DNA of 64,000 bases from CADEEN01 sp963738425 (GTDB lineage Bacteria > Pseudomonadota > Gammaproteobacteria > Burkholderiales > Burkholderiaceae_C): NCBI GenBank assembly GCA_963738425.1, contig CAVTWT010000035.1, positions 1 through 64,000 of the forward strand, in the 5' to 3' direction. Shown piece by piece: positions 49,476 through 58,657 of the stretch. Each line of letters opens with the position of its first letter. Within the stretch, counting starts at the first letter, position 1. The notes beneath the pieces were generated by a model. The model was given only the letters and a program-made list of their open reading frames with translations, did not search any database and was not told where the DNA came from. A program made the translations under genes and the position numbers.

Positions 49476-50731
49476 CACCGCGCCAACTGCTCGATGCGTG
49501 CAGCACGCTGCTGCGCGACGTGCTGCGCTTCGATGCGCCGGCCGACGGGGTGGTCTCAGCTTTCTTTCGCAAGCAGAAGGCCCTGGGCGCACGCGAGCGC
49601 CACACACTGGCCGAGACGGTGTACGACGTGCTGCGCCGGCGTTTGCTCTATCAACACCTGGCGCAGGGTGGCGGTGGCACGCTTGAGCGCCGTTTCGCCA
49701 TGTTGGGTTGGGCGGGGGATGCGTCGTTCCTGAAGGCGGCGCTGACGCCGGAAGAGCAGACTTGGCTGGCCAAGGCGCGCGCCATCGACCGCAGCACGCT
49801 GGCGCCGAAACTGCGCCACAACCTGCCCGACTGGATCGCGCAGCCGCTGCAAGCGCAGCTCGGCGACGAAGGTTTCTGGGCGCTGGTGGCCACGCTCGAT
49901 CAGGTCGCGCCGCTCGACTTGCGCGTCAACATCTTCAAGACCAAGCGCGAAACCGCGCAGGCGGCGCTGGCTGCAGCCGGCATCGATGCCCAGCCCACGC
50001 CGTACTCGCCGTGGGGCCTGCGCGTGCAGGGCAAACCGGCGCTGAACAAGCTCGATATCTTCACGGGCGGCGAGATCGAAGTGCAGGACGAAGGCAGCCA
50101 GCTGCTCGCGCTGCTCACCGACGCCAAGCGCGGCGAGATGGTGGTGGACTTTTGTGCCGGCGCTGGCGGCAAGACCTTGGCGCTCGGCGCGGCGATGAAG
50201 AACACCGGGCGCTTGTACGCCTTCGACGTGTCTGGCCACCGGCTCGATTCGCTGAAGCCGCGCCTGGCGCGCAGCGGCCTGTCGAACGTGCATCCGGTAC
50301 AGATCGCGCACGAGCGCGACGATCGCATCAAGCGCCTGGCCGGCAAGATCGACCGCGTGCTGGTGGATGCGCCGTGCTCGGGACTCGGAACGTTGCGTCG
50401 CAATCCGGATCTGAAATGGCGTCAGTCGCCGCAGTCGATTGCCGAGTTGACCGTCAAGCAGAGCGCCATCCTGGCCAGTGCGGCGCGTTTGCTCAAACCC
50501 GGTGGCCGGCTCGTTTACGCCACCTGCAGCCTGCTCGCGCAGGAAAACGAGGCGGTGTGCGAAGCCTTCTCGCTGGCCCACCCAGGCTTCGAAAAGCAGG
50601 ATGCTTCAGCACTTCTTCGCGATTTGGGCGTGTCAGAAGCTGAGAGCTTGACCGCCACTGGAAATCTGCGTTTGTGGCCTCATCTGCATGCAACTGACGG
50701 CTTTTTCGCTGCCGTCTGGCGCAAACAGTAG
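49472..50731 (+). CDS. RsmB/NOP-family RNA (cytosine-5) methyltransferase
   Basis: A 419-aa SAM-dependent enzyme. Motif I is VVDFCAGAGGKTLALGA, motif IV is VDAPCSGLGTLRRNPDLKW (Cys in PCS), and motif VI YATCSLLAQENE supplies the catalytic Cys. The N-terminal NusB-like part is divergent. It would methylate C5 of a cytosine in rRNA or tRNA. Start overlap with purN suggests co-translation. True RsmB identity is not certain because several paralogues share this layout. Confidence 0.9.
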   Translation: MTPRQLLDACSTLLRDVLRFDAPADGVVSAFFRKQKALGARERHTLAETVYDVLRRRLLYQHLAQGGGGTLERRFAMLGWAGDASFLKAALTPEEQTWLAKARAIDRSTLAPKLRHNLPDWIAQPLQAQLGDEGFWALVATLDQVAPLDLRVNIFKTKRETAQAALAAAGIDAQPTPYSPWGLRVQGKPALNKLDIFTGGEIEVQDEGSQLLALLTDAKRGEMVVDFCAGAGGKTLALGAAMKNTGRLYAFDVSGHRLDSLKPRLARSGLSNVHPVQIAHERDDRIKRLAGKIDRVLVDAPCSGLGTLRRNPDLKWRQSPQSIAELTVKQSAILASAARLLKPGGRLVYATCSLLAQENEAVCEAFSLAHPGFEKQDASALLRDLGVSEAESLTATGNLRLWPHLHATDGFFAAVWRKQ

Positions 50732-50844
50732 TTTTGCGGTGCGGCTTTCGCGCCCTGTGTACGCAGTTTCCCCTGCGGCAGGAGCCGCTGCCACATACAA
50801 TCTCAGCCTCTACCAGCCTCAATTAACAAAAGGCAACAATTCAC

Positions 50845-52065
50845 ATGGACGCTATGTCTGCGCTTCTCGACCCTATCGTGCAGTGGCTCAGCCATGGCGC
50901 GATGGAAGCGTCTTGGTGGCAGGTCCTGCTGTACACGCTGGTCACCACGCACATCACGATCGCTGCAGTGACGGTCTTTCTGCACCGCGCTCAAGCCCAT
51001 CGCGCGGTGGATCTGGGCCCGATCCCGTCGCATTTCTTTCGCTTCTGGCTCTGGATCGGCACCGGCATGCTGACCAAGGAGTTCGTCGCGGTGCATCGCA
51101 AGCACCATGCGAAGTGCGAGACCGAGGAAGACCCCCACAGCCCGCAGACCCGCGGCCTGAAGGCGTTGCTGCTGACGGGCGTCGAGCTGTACAAGGCCGA
51201 GGCGTCCAACCCTGAGACCCTCACCAAATATGGCGTCGGCACGCCGGACGATTGGCTCGAACGCAACCTGTACACCCGCTTCAGCTGGCAAGGTGTGGGC
51301 CTGATGCTGGTGCTGAACCTGTTCCTGTTCGGCGCGATCGGCTTGCTGGTCTGGGCAGTGCAGATGCTCTGGATTCCCTGGTGGGCCACCGGCATCATCA
51401 ACGGTGTCGGCCACTACTGGGGTTATCGCAATTTCGAGGCGCCCGACGCATCGCGCAATGTGTCGCCGTGGGGCATCCTGATCGGCGGCGAGGAGTTGCA
51501 CAACAACCATCACACCTATCCGACGAGCGCCAAGTTCTCGGTCAAGCCCTACGAGTTCGACATCGGCTGGATCTACATCCGCGCGATGGAAGCGGTCGGC
51601 TGGGCGAAGGTGCGCAAGACCGTGCCCAAGCTGGCGCTCGGCACCGTGCGTGTGGCCGATGACAAGACGCTGGAAGCGCTGATCGCCAACCGCTACGAGG
51701 TCATGGCGCACTACGCCAAGGCGCTCAAAGGTGCCGTCGGCAACGAAATGGCCAAACTCAAGGCTCAAGGTGCCGAGGGCAGCGCACGCTGGACCGAGAT
51801 GCGTCTGGCCAAGCGCTGGCTGCATCGCGACGACGACAAGATTCCCGGCAACGTCAAGCCGCACATGGCGCAGGCCGTGGCCCAGAGCCCGGCACTGGCC
51901 AAGCTGGTGGCGATGCGCGAAGAGCTGCGCCAGTTGTGGACGCGCACCAATGTGTCGCCATCGCAGTTGGTGTCGGACCTTCAGGCATGGTGCAAGCACG
52001 CCGAGGAGAGTGGCATCGCGGCGCTGCAGGAGTTCTCGCTGCGGCTGCGTGCGGCTCACGCGTAG
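50845..52065 (+). CDS. Membrane fatty-acid (acyl-CoA) desaturase
   Basis: A 406-aa desaturase. The three His boxes are HRAQAHR, HRKHHAKCE and HNNHH (GGEELHNNHHTYPTSAKFS). Four membrane helices lie in the first 220 residues. The C-terminal ~140 residues (LEALIANRYEVMAHYAKALK) form a helical extension beyond the usual delta-9 desaturase core. It introduces a double bond to adjust membrane fluidity. A TACAAT -10-like element is near 50793. A strong terminator follows. Confidence 0.92.
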   Translation: MDAMSALLDPIVQWLSHGAMEASWWQVLLYTLVTTHITIAAVTVFLHRAQAHRAVDLGPIPSHFFRFWLWIGTGMLTKEFVAVHRKHHAKCETEEDPHSPQTRGLKALLLTGVELYKAEASNPETLTKYGVGTPDDWLERNLYTRFSWQGVGLMLVLNLFLFGAIGLLVWAVQMLWIPWWATGIINGVGHYWGYRNFEAPDASRNVSPWGILIGGEELHNNHHTYPTSAKFSVKPYEFDIGWIYIRAMEAVGWAKVRKTVPKLALGTVRVADDKTLEALIANRYEVMAHYAKALKGAVGNEMAKLKAQGAEGSARWTEMRLAKRWLHRDDDKIPGNVKPHMAQAVAQSPALAKLVAMREELRQLWTRTNVSPSQLVSDLQAWCKHAEESGIAALQEFSLRLRAAHA

Positions 52066-52087
52066 TCACTCGCAAGACGCGCCCAAC

Positions 52088-52114
52088 AAAAAGCCCGCCA
52101 TCGGCGGGCTTTTT
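52088..52114. terminator. Bidirectional intrinsic terminator
   Basis: AAAAAGCCCGCC-ATC-GGCGGGCTTTTT: a GC-rich seven-pair stem flanked by an A run and a T run. It separates the rightward desaturase gene from the leftward ribosomal-protein genes and can stop both transcripts. Confidence 0.93.
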
Positions 52115-52133
52115 GCTTGCCTCTTGCCTGGGC

Positions 52134-52304
52134 TTACTTGAGCTTGGTCTCTTTGTAGAGCACGTGCTTGCGCGCCTTCGGATCGAACTTCATGAATTCG
52201 AGCTTGTCCGGCGTTGTCTTCTTGTTCTTGGCCGTGGTGTAGAAATGGCCGGTGCCCGCCGTGGACTCCAGCTTGATCTTTTCGCGTCCGCCTTTGCTTG
52301 CCAT
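52134..52304 (-). CDS. rpmG: 50S ribosomal protein L33 (bL33)
   Basis: A 56-aa protein starting MASKGGREKIKLESTAGTGH, with FYTTAKNKKTTPDKLEFMKF. This is the Cys-less, zinc-independent form of bL33 typical of proteobacteria. It lies 19 bp after rpmB in the usual order and is transcribed with it. Confidence 0.97.
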   Translation of the reverse strand: MASKGGREKIKLESTAGTGHFYTTAKNKKTTPDKLEFMKFDPKARKHVLYKETKLK

Positions 52305-52323
52305 GGTGTCGGTCCCCTGTGGT

Positions 52324-52557
52324 TTACAGCTCGCCCTTGGCGCGCAAATCGGCAACGATCTGATCGATGCCCACCTTGTCGATCAGGCGCAGCGCAGCGT
52401 TGGTCACGCGCAGCCGCACCCAGCGGTTTTCAGTTTCGAGCCAGAAGCGACGGTACTGCAGGTTGGGCAGAAAACGACGCTTGGTCTTGTTGTTGGCGTG
52501 GGAGACATTGTTTCCCACCATCGGGCGCTTACCCGTGACTTGACAGACGCGTGCCAT
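52324..52557 (-). CDS. rpmB: 50S ribosomal protein L28 (bL28)
   Basis: A 77-aa protein: MARVCQVTGKRPMVGNNVSH, then ANNKTKRRFLPNLQYRRFWL and RVTNAALRLIDKVGIDQIVA. The length and sequence are standard for bL28. GGAG lies eight bases before the ATG. Confidence 0.97.
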   Translation of the reverse strand: MARVCQVTGKRPMVGNNVSHANNKTKRRFLPNLQYRRFWLETENRWVRLRVTNAALRLIDKVGIDQIVADLRAKGEL

Positions 52558-52643
52558 GTTGTGGCTCCGGAAAATGATATCGGCCGCCGACCTTCGGCGA
52601 AGCCCGCGAGTATAGCGGGGAACACGGCCTCGATGCCAGACGC

Positions 52644-53597
52644 TTAGGCTTGCTGCTCCAGGAAGCGCTGCGCGTCGAGCGCGGCCATGCAGCCGGTGCC
52701 GGCCGAGGTGATGGCTTGGCGATAGACATGGTCCTGCACGTCGCCGGCCGCAAACACGCCGGGCACGCTGGTCATCGTCGCCATGCCGTTCAAGCCGGTC
52801 TTGGTGATGATGTAGCCGTCCTTCATCTCCAACTGGCCCTTGAAGATGTCGGTGTTGGGCTGGTGGCCGATGGCGATGAAGCAGCCCTTGAGCGTCAGTT
52901 CGGTGGTCTTGCCGGTCTCGGTGCTCTTGATGCGCACCCCGGTCACCCCCGACGCATCGCCCAGCACCTCGTCGAGCGTCTGAAAGGTGTGCAATTGCAT
53001 CTTGCCGTCGGCCACCTTGGCCATCAGCTTGTCGACCAGGATCGCTTCGGCGCGGAACTTGTCGCGGCGATGAATCAGGTGCACCTTGCTGGCGATGTTC
53101 GACAGGTACAGCGCCTCTTCTACTGCCGTGTTGCCACCGCCGACGACGCAGACATCCTGGGCCTTGTAGAAGAAGCCGTCGCAGGTGGCGCAGCCGGAGA
53201 CGCCGCGGCCCATGAAGGCCTCTTCGCTCGGCAGGCCAAGGTACTTGGCCGAGGCGCCGGTGGCGATGATCAGCGCGTCGCAGCTGTAGGTTCCAGAGTC
53301 GCCGGTCAGCGTGAACGGGCGCTTGGAGAAGTCGACGGTGTGGATGTGATCGAACACGACCTGCGTCTGGAAGCGCTCGGCGTGCTCGAGGAAGCGCTGC
53401 ATCAGATCCGGGCCCTGCACGCCCTGCGCGTCGGCGGGCCAATTGTCGACGTCGGTGGTCGTCATCAGCTGGCCACCCTGGGCCAGTCCGGTGATCAGCA
53501 TCGGCTTCAAGTTGGCGCGGGCGGCATAGACGGCCGCGGTGTAGCCGGCAGGGCCAGAGCCCAGGATCAGGACCTTGGCGTGGGTGGTGGTGGTCAT
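52644..53597 (-). CDS. trxB: Thioredoxin reductase
   Basis: A 317-aa FAD/NADPH enzyme. The FAD motif is LILGSGPAGYTAAVYAARA, the redox-active disulfide is in GCATCDGFF, the NADPH motif is VVGGGNTAVEEALYLS, and the C-terminal FAD contact is GVFAAGDVQDHVYRQAITSA. The start at 53597 gives the normal length. It reduces thioredoxin in the cytoplasm. The gene is divergent from the Crp/Fnr regulator gene with a 210-bp gap. Confidence 0.96.
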   Translation of the reverse strand: MTTTTHAKVLILGSGPAGYTAAVYAARANLKPMLITGLAQGGQLMTTTDVDNWPADAQGVQGPDLMQRFLEHAERFQTQVVFDHIHTVDFSKRPFTLTGDSGTYSCDALIIATGASAKYLGLPSEEAFMGRGVSGCATCDGFFYKAQDVCVVGGGNTAVEEALYLSNIASKVHLIHRRDKFRAEAILVDKLMAKVADGKMQLHTFQTLDEVLGDASGVTGVRIKSTETGKTTELTLKGCFIAIGHQPNTDIFKGQLEMKDGYIITKTGLNGMATMTSVPGVFAAGDVQDHVYRQAITSAGTGCMAALDAQRFLEQQA

Positions 53598-53806
53598 CGT
53601 TGAGGGGTCCAGGTAGCAGGTGGGGGCGTCGCGGTGCGCCAACAGCCAAGGTACATGAGGTGCGGACCTCATGGCGTCAAGCCTGTCAATAGGCACAATA
53701 GCGGTGTCGTTAAATTGTAGGCAGTCGCGCCGTATGGCCCCCAGGCTCACAAATCCCGGGTGCGGCGAGGCCAGCTTGAAGAAGACCACCAAAAGGAGTT
53801 TTCCCC

Positions 53807-54475
53807 ATGTCGATGCTTTCCAATCTCGACCTGATCCGTCGTGTGCCGCTGTTCTCCATGCTCAGCAACGAGCACGCGCAGCAGGTGGCCGACAGCGTCG
53901 TCAAGAGGCGCTTTCGCCGTGGCGAGTTGGTGGTCGAGCAGGGCCGCAAGAGCAATGCTCTGTTCATCCTGTTGAACGGCCGGGCGCGGGTGCTCACCGC
54001 CGATTCGCGCGGCCGCGAAGTGATCCTGGCCGTGCTCGAAGCCGGCGACTATGTCGGCGAGATGAGCCTGATCGACAACGAGCCGCATTCGGCCACCGTG
54101 CGTGCCGAGGTGCAGACCGACATGCTGGTGCTCGGCCGCGCCGAGTTCGCGCGCTGTCTGCCGGACACGACGACGCTGGCTTACGGCATCCTGCGCGGCT
54201 TGGTGCAGCGCCTGCGCGCGGCCGACCGCCAGATCGAATCGCTGGCGCTGCTCGACGTCTACGGCCGCGTGGCGCGCACGCTGCTCGACATGGCCGAAGA
54301 TGTGACCGGCACGCTCATCATCCGCAACAAGGTGTCGCGCCAGGACATGGCCAAGGTGGTCGGCGCGTCGCGCGAGATGGTCAGCCGGGTCATGAAGGAC
54401 CTGGAGCAGCGCGGTGTGATCGAGACGCAGGAAAACGGCTCGGTGCACATCAAGCAGCGCCTGTACAACGACTGA
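53807..54475 (+). CDS. Crp/Fnr-family transcriptional regulator
   Basis: A 222-aa regulator with a cyclic-nucleotide-binding-like domain (RRGELVVEQGRKSNALFILL; GDYVGEMSLIDNEPHSATVR) and a winged-helix domain (VSRQDMAKVVGASREMVSRV). No Cys cluster for an iron-sulfur centre is present at the N-terminus, so it is closer to Crp than to Fnr. The phosphate-binding-cassette Arg-Ser/Thr is replaced by PHSATVR, so cAMP-type ligand binding is possible. AAAGGAG precedes the ATG. Confidence 0.9.
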   Translation: MSMLSNLDLIRRVPLFSMLSNEHAQQVADSVVKRRFRRGELVVEQGRKSNALFILLNGRARVLTADSRGREVILAVLEAGDYVGEMSLIDNEPHSATVRAEVQTDMLVLGRAEFARCLPDTTTLAYGILRGLVQRLRAADRQIESLALLDVYGRVARTLLDMAEDVTGTLIIRNKVSRQDMAKVVGASREMVSRVMKDLEQRGVIETQENGSVHIKQRLYND

Positions 54476-54531
54476 TCGCTGGCTGACTTTTTGTAGCGTG
54501 GGGCTTCGCGCCCCATCAGCCACAATTCGCC

Positions 54532-56850
54532 ATGACTTTTCCTCTCGGTTCGCTGCGCGGCGAGGCTGGCGCGGCGGCAGTCGGTGCCGACGCAGCAGCG
54601 TCTCCTGTCCCCCTGCGCCGGCAGTTGTGGCTTTTTGCTGGTGCGGTGCTGTGGCTGCTGGCGATGCTGGCCCTCGTGACGCATTCGGGCGCTGACGCTG
54701 GCTTCTCCACATCGGGCAACGGCGGCCCCGTGTCGAACAAGGCGGGCATGGCCGGCGCATGGCTGTCGGACTTTGTGTACTTCCTGTTCGGCTACAGCGT
54801 CTGGTGGCTGCCGTTCGTCGCGGCGAGGGCGTGGTTTGCGGCACTGGCGCGCAGCTTGCGCAGCAGTGCGGTGCCGTCGCCGAGCCGCACTGTGTTCTGG
54901 GCCGGCCTGGCGCTGTTGATGGCCGGCAGTTGCGCCCTCGAAGCGACGCGCCTGTATCGCTTCGAAGGCTTCCTGCCGGGACATTCGGGCGGCGTGCTCG
55001 GCTATGCGCTCGGAGCCACGTCGGTGAAGTGGCTCGGCTTTGCTGGCTCCGGCGTGTTCTGGATTGCGACGCTGGTGGCCGGCATCGCGATGGCGTTGCA
55101 TTTCAACTGGCTGCAGCTGGCCGAGCGCATTGGCGGCTGGCTCGACACCTTCAAGCAGAAGCGCGAAGCGCAGCGTGAACTGGCCGAAGACGTGAAGCTC
55201 GGCGAAGCGGCGCAGCGCGAGCGCGAGCATGTCGTGGCCACGGAGCGCGAGGAGATCGAAGAGCACATTCCGGTGGTCATCGAACGGCCGATGATGGAGG
55301 TGCCCAAGTCCGATCGCGTGGTCAAGGAGCGGCAGAAACCGCTGTTCGCCGAGCTGTCGGACACCAAGCTGCCGCAGGTCGATCTGCTCGACGCTGCGCC
55401 GAGCCGCGTCGAGTCGACGGTGACGAGCGACTCGCTCGAAATGACGTCGCGCATGATCGAGAAGAAGTTGAAGGACTTCGGCGTCGAGGTGCGCGTGGTT
55501 GCGGCATCGCCGGGCCCTGTGATCACGCGCTACGAGATCGAGCCCGCCACCGGCGTCAAGGGCTCGCAGGTCGTCAACCTGGCCAAGGATCTGGCGCGCT
55601 CGCTGTCGCTGGTCAGCATCCGCGTCGTCGAGACGATCCCCGGCAAGACGACGATGGCGCTCGAGTTGCCGAATGCCAAACGGCAGATGATCAAGCTGGC
55701 CGAGATCCTCGGCTCCACGGCCTACAACGATGCCGCGTCGATGCTGACGATCGGCCTGGGCAAGGACATCATCGGCGCGCCGGTGGTGATCGATCTGGCG
55801 AAGACACCGCACGCACTGGTGGCTGGAACGACCGGCTCCGGCAAGAGCGTCGGCATCAACGCGATGATCCTGTCGCTGCTCTACAAGGCCGAGGCGCGCG
55901 ACGTGCGCCTGATCCTGATCGACCCGAAGATGCTCGAGCTGTCGGTGTACGAGGGCATCCCGCACCTGCTGTGCCCGGTGGTCACCGACATGAAGCAGGC
56001 GGCCAATGCGCTGAACTGGTGTGTCGGCGAGATGGAGCGGCGCTACAAGCTGATGAGCAAGCTCGGCGTGCGCCAGCTCTCCGGCTACAACAAGAAGATC
56101 GAAGACGCCACGGCCAAGGGCGAGAAGATCGGCAATCCGTTCTCGCTCACGCCCGAGCAACCCGAACCATTGGAGCGGCTGCCGCAGATCGTCGTTGTCA
56201 TCGACGAGTTGGCCGACTTGATGATGGTCGTCGGCAAGAAGATCGAAGAGTTGATCGCGCGCTTGGCGCAAAAAGCACGGGCCTCGGGCGTGCACCTGAT
56301 CCTGGCCACGCAGCGGCCGAGCGTCGATGTGATCACCGGCCTCATCAAAGCCAACATCCCGACGCGCATCGCCTTCCAGGTCTCGAGCAAGATCGACAGC
56401 CGCACGATCTTGGACCAGATGGGCGCCGAAGCGCTGCTCGGCATGGGCGACATGCTTTACCTGTCGGCTCCTGCGCAGATCACGACGCCGATGCGCGTGC
56501 ACGGCGCCTATGTCAGCGACGACGAGGTGCACCGCGTTGTCGAGTACCTGAAGGCGCAGGGCGAACCGAACTACATCGAGGGCATCCTCGAAGGCGGCAC
56601 GCTCGAAGCCGATGGTGACGCTGCGGCCGGCGAGGGTGGCGGCGACGTGGAAGCCGACCCGATGTACGACCAAGCGGTGGCGATCGTGTTGCAGCACAAG
56701 CGGGCGTCGATCTCGCTCGTGCAGCGCCACCTGCGCATCGGCTACAACCGCGCGGCGCGATTGTTGGAACAAATGGAGCGCTCGGGACTCGTATCGTCCA
56801 TGGCCACCAACGGCAACCGCGATCTGCTCGTGCCGAAGCGCGAGGAATGA
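54532..56850 (+). CDS. ftsK: DNA translocase FtsK
   Basis: A 772-aa septal DNA motor. Four to five N-terminal membrane helices (from LWLFAGAVLWLLAMLALVTH) are followed by a short charged linker, the alpha/beta motor with Walker A GTTGSGKSVGIN (about 432-443) and Walker B IVVVIDELADLMMV, and a C-terminal gamma winged helix (RHLRIGYNRAARLLEQMERS). The linker is short compared with E. coli FtsK. It pumps chromosome dimers to XerCD/dif at division. lolA overlaps its stop. Confidence 0.96.
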   Translation: MTFPLGSLRGEAGAAAVGADAAASPVPLRRQLWLFAGAVLWLLAMLALVTHSGADAGFSTSGNGGPVSNKAGMAGAWLSDFVYFLFGYSVWWLPFVAARAWFAALARSLRSSAVPSPSRTVFWAGLALLMAGSCALEATRLYRFEGFLPGHSGGVLGYALGATSVKWLGFAGSGVFWIATLVAGIAMALHFNWLQLAERIGGWLDTFKQKREAQRELAEDVKLGEAAQREREHVVATEREEIEEHIPVVIERPMMEVPKSDRVVKERQKPLFAELSDTKLPQVDLLDAAPSRVESTVTSDSLEMTSRMIEKKLKDFGVEVRVVAASPGPVITRYEIEPATGVKGSQVVNLAKDLARSLSLVSIRVVETIPGKTTMALELPNAKRQMIKLAEILGSTAYNDAASMLTIGLGKDIIGAPVVIDLAKTPHALVAGTTGSGKSVGINAMILSLLYKAEARDVRLILIDPKMLELSVYEGIPHLLCPVVTDMKQAANALNWCVGEMERRYKLMSKLGVRQLSGYNKKIEDATAKGEKIGNPFSLTPEQPEPLERLPQIVVVIDELADLMMVVGKKIEELIARLAQKARASGVHLILATQRPSVDVITGLIKANIPTRIAFQVSSKIDSRTILDQMGAEALLGMGDMLYLSAPAQITTPMRVHGAYVSDDEVHRVVEYLKAQGEPNYIEGILEGGTLEADGDAAAGEGGGDVEADPMYDQAVAIVLQHKRASISLVQRHLRIGYNRAARLLEQMERSGLVSSMATNGNRDLLVPKREE

Positions 56851-57455
56851 GAAAACTCGTCATGCTCTTTGCGTTCTTCGTGAGCGCGGCGCAGGCCGAT
56901 GCTGTGGATGCGTTGCGCGATTTCACGCGCGACGTCAAATCCGGACGCACGACGTTCACGCAGGTCGTTTCGTCCACCGACAACGCGAAGAAAAAGACGT
57001 CGAGCGGCAGCTTCGAGTTCGCGCGGCCGAACCGCTTTCGCTTTGCCTACGCCAAGCCGTATGAGCAGGTCATCGTCGGCGATGGCGAAAGCGTGTGGCT
57101 CTACGACGTCGATCTGCAGCAGGTGACCGTGCGCGCGATGGACCAGGCGCTCGGCGCGACGCCGGCGGCCCTGCTGGCCGGCGCCAACGTCGAGAAAGAC
57201 TTCGAGCTGAAGGCGCAGCCGAGCGCGCAGGGCCTCGACTGGGTGCAGGCCACGCCGCGCGCCAAAGGCGAAGCAGCGGGCTTTCAGTCGCTGCGTGTCG
57301 GCTTCAAGGGCAAGGCGCTGTCGGCGATCGAGCTGGTCGACAACTTCGGCCAGCGCTCGCTGCTGACGTTCGGCGAGGTCGCAACCAACGTGACACCGGC
57401 GGCCGATACCTTCCGCTTCACGCCGCCCAAGGGCGTCGAAGTGCTCAAGCAGTAG
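56847..57455 (+). CDS. lolA: Outer-membrane lipoprotein carrier protein LolA
   Basis: A 202-aa periplasmic chaperone. The signal peptide ends near VSAAQA; then come LRDFTRDVKSGRTTFTQVVS, FEFARPNRFRFAYAKPYEQV and IVGDGESVWLYDVDLQQVTV, the LolA signature. It ferries lipoproteins from LolCDE to LolB. ATGA overlap with ftsK is the common ftsK-lolA arrangement. Confidence 0.95.
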   Translation: MRKLVMLFAFFVSAAQADAVDALRDFTRDVKSGRTTFTQVVSSTDNAKKKTSSGSFEFARPNRFRFAYAKPYEQVIVGDGESVWLYDVDLQQVTVRAMDQALGATPAALLAGANVEKDFELKAQPSAQGLDWVQATPRAKGEAAGFQSLRVGFKGKALSAIELVDNFGQRSLLTFGEVATNVTPAADTFRFTPPKGVEVLKQ

Positions 57456-58625
57456 CGGGCACGGCGCGGCGGCGAAGCGCCGCGAGCCACAGTAGCGCGA
57501 TCGCGATCAGCAGCACGACTGGCAGCGAGCCGTAGTTGAGCCAGTCCCAGCCGCGCGTCGTGATCAGCGCGCCGGAGGCGAACGACGTGACCGCCATCGT
57601 CGTGAAGACGCAGAAGTCCATCGCTCCTTGCGTCTTGATCTTTTCCTCCGGCTGGTAGGCCTGCGTCAGCAGCGTCGAGCCGCCAACGAAGAGAAAATTC
57701 CAGCCGACGCCGAGTGTGAACAGCGCGACGAGAAATTGCATCAGCTCGACGCCCGACAGCGCGACGCGCGATGCACACGAGATTGAGCAGCACGCCGACG
57801 CGCCATGACCGGCAGCGCGCCGAAGCGCTTGATCAGGTGGCCGGTGAAGAAGCTCGGCACGAACATGCCGAGCACATGCCACTCGAGCACCAGCGCAGCG
57901 TCGGCAAACGGCAGGCCGCATTTCGCCATCGCGATCGGCGTGGCCGCCATCAGCAGGTTCATCACGCCGTAGCCGAGCGCGCCGGCCGTGACGGCGACGA
58001 TGAACACCGGCTGGCGCACGATCTCCGACAAGGGCCGGCCGGACGCGGCGCCGGGCGCAGGTGTCTTGTGCTCCGGGAAGCGGATCAACGACAGCACGGC
58101 AAGTGACAGCAGCGCCACCCCCACCAACGACAGGTACGCTGCCGCAAACGGCACGTCGAGCACCGAGCGCGTGGCGTTGGCCAGGTTCGGCCCGGCGAAT
58201 GCGCCGATGATGCCGCCGGCCAGCACGAGCGAGATCGCGCGCTCCTTGAACTCGGGCGCCACCAGCTCCGGGCCGGCAAAGCGGTACAGGGTCGCATTGG
58301 CGTTGTAGTAGCCGGCGACCACGGTCGCCGCGACGAGCAGCCAGAAGTTTTTCGTCACCGCTGCGTACGCGCACAGCGCGGCCGACAGCGCGGCGATCAC
58401 CAGCCCGAACTGGAACGAACGCTTGCGGCCGAAGTGCGATTGCGTTTTTGCGACCAGCCCGGCCGAGAGTGCACTGCCGACCACATAACCCGTCACCGGC
58501 AGCGTCGCCATCCAGCCGAGCGGCGCGAGCTGCAGGCCCACCAGGCCATTGATGGCGATGAAGACGACGTTGTTGGTGAGGAAGAAACCCTGGCAGAGGG
58601 CGAGCAGCAGCAGCGAGCGGTTCAT
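57445..58625 (-). pseudogene. MFS transporter with two closely spaced frameshifts
   Basis: A 12-helix MFS permease. The first 270 residues (MNRSLLLLALCQGFFLTNNV to LIKRFGALPVM) are in one frame. A short piece GVLLNLVCIA follows in a second frame, and the rest (VALSGVELMQFLVALFTLGV to LAALRRRAVPATA) in a third. Both breaks lie within about 60 bases around 57775-57815. The joined length (~392 aa) is normal. Two indels so close in an otherwise perfect gene look like sequence error. The 3' end overlaps lolA by 11 bp. Confidence 0.8.
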
Positions 58626-58657
58626 CAGCCGATCATCGCATCGGCTAGGCTTGCGTC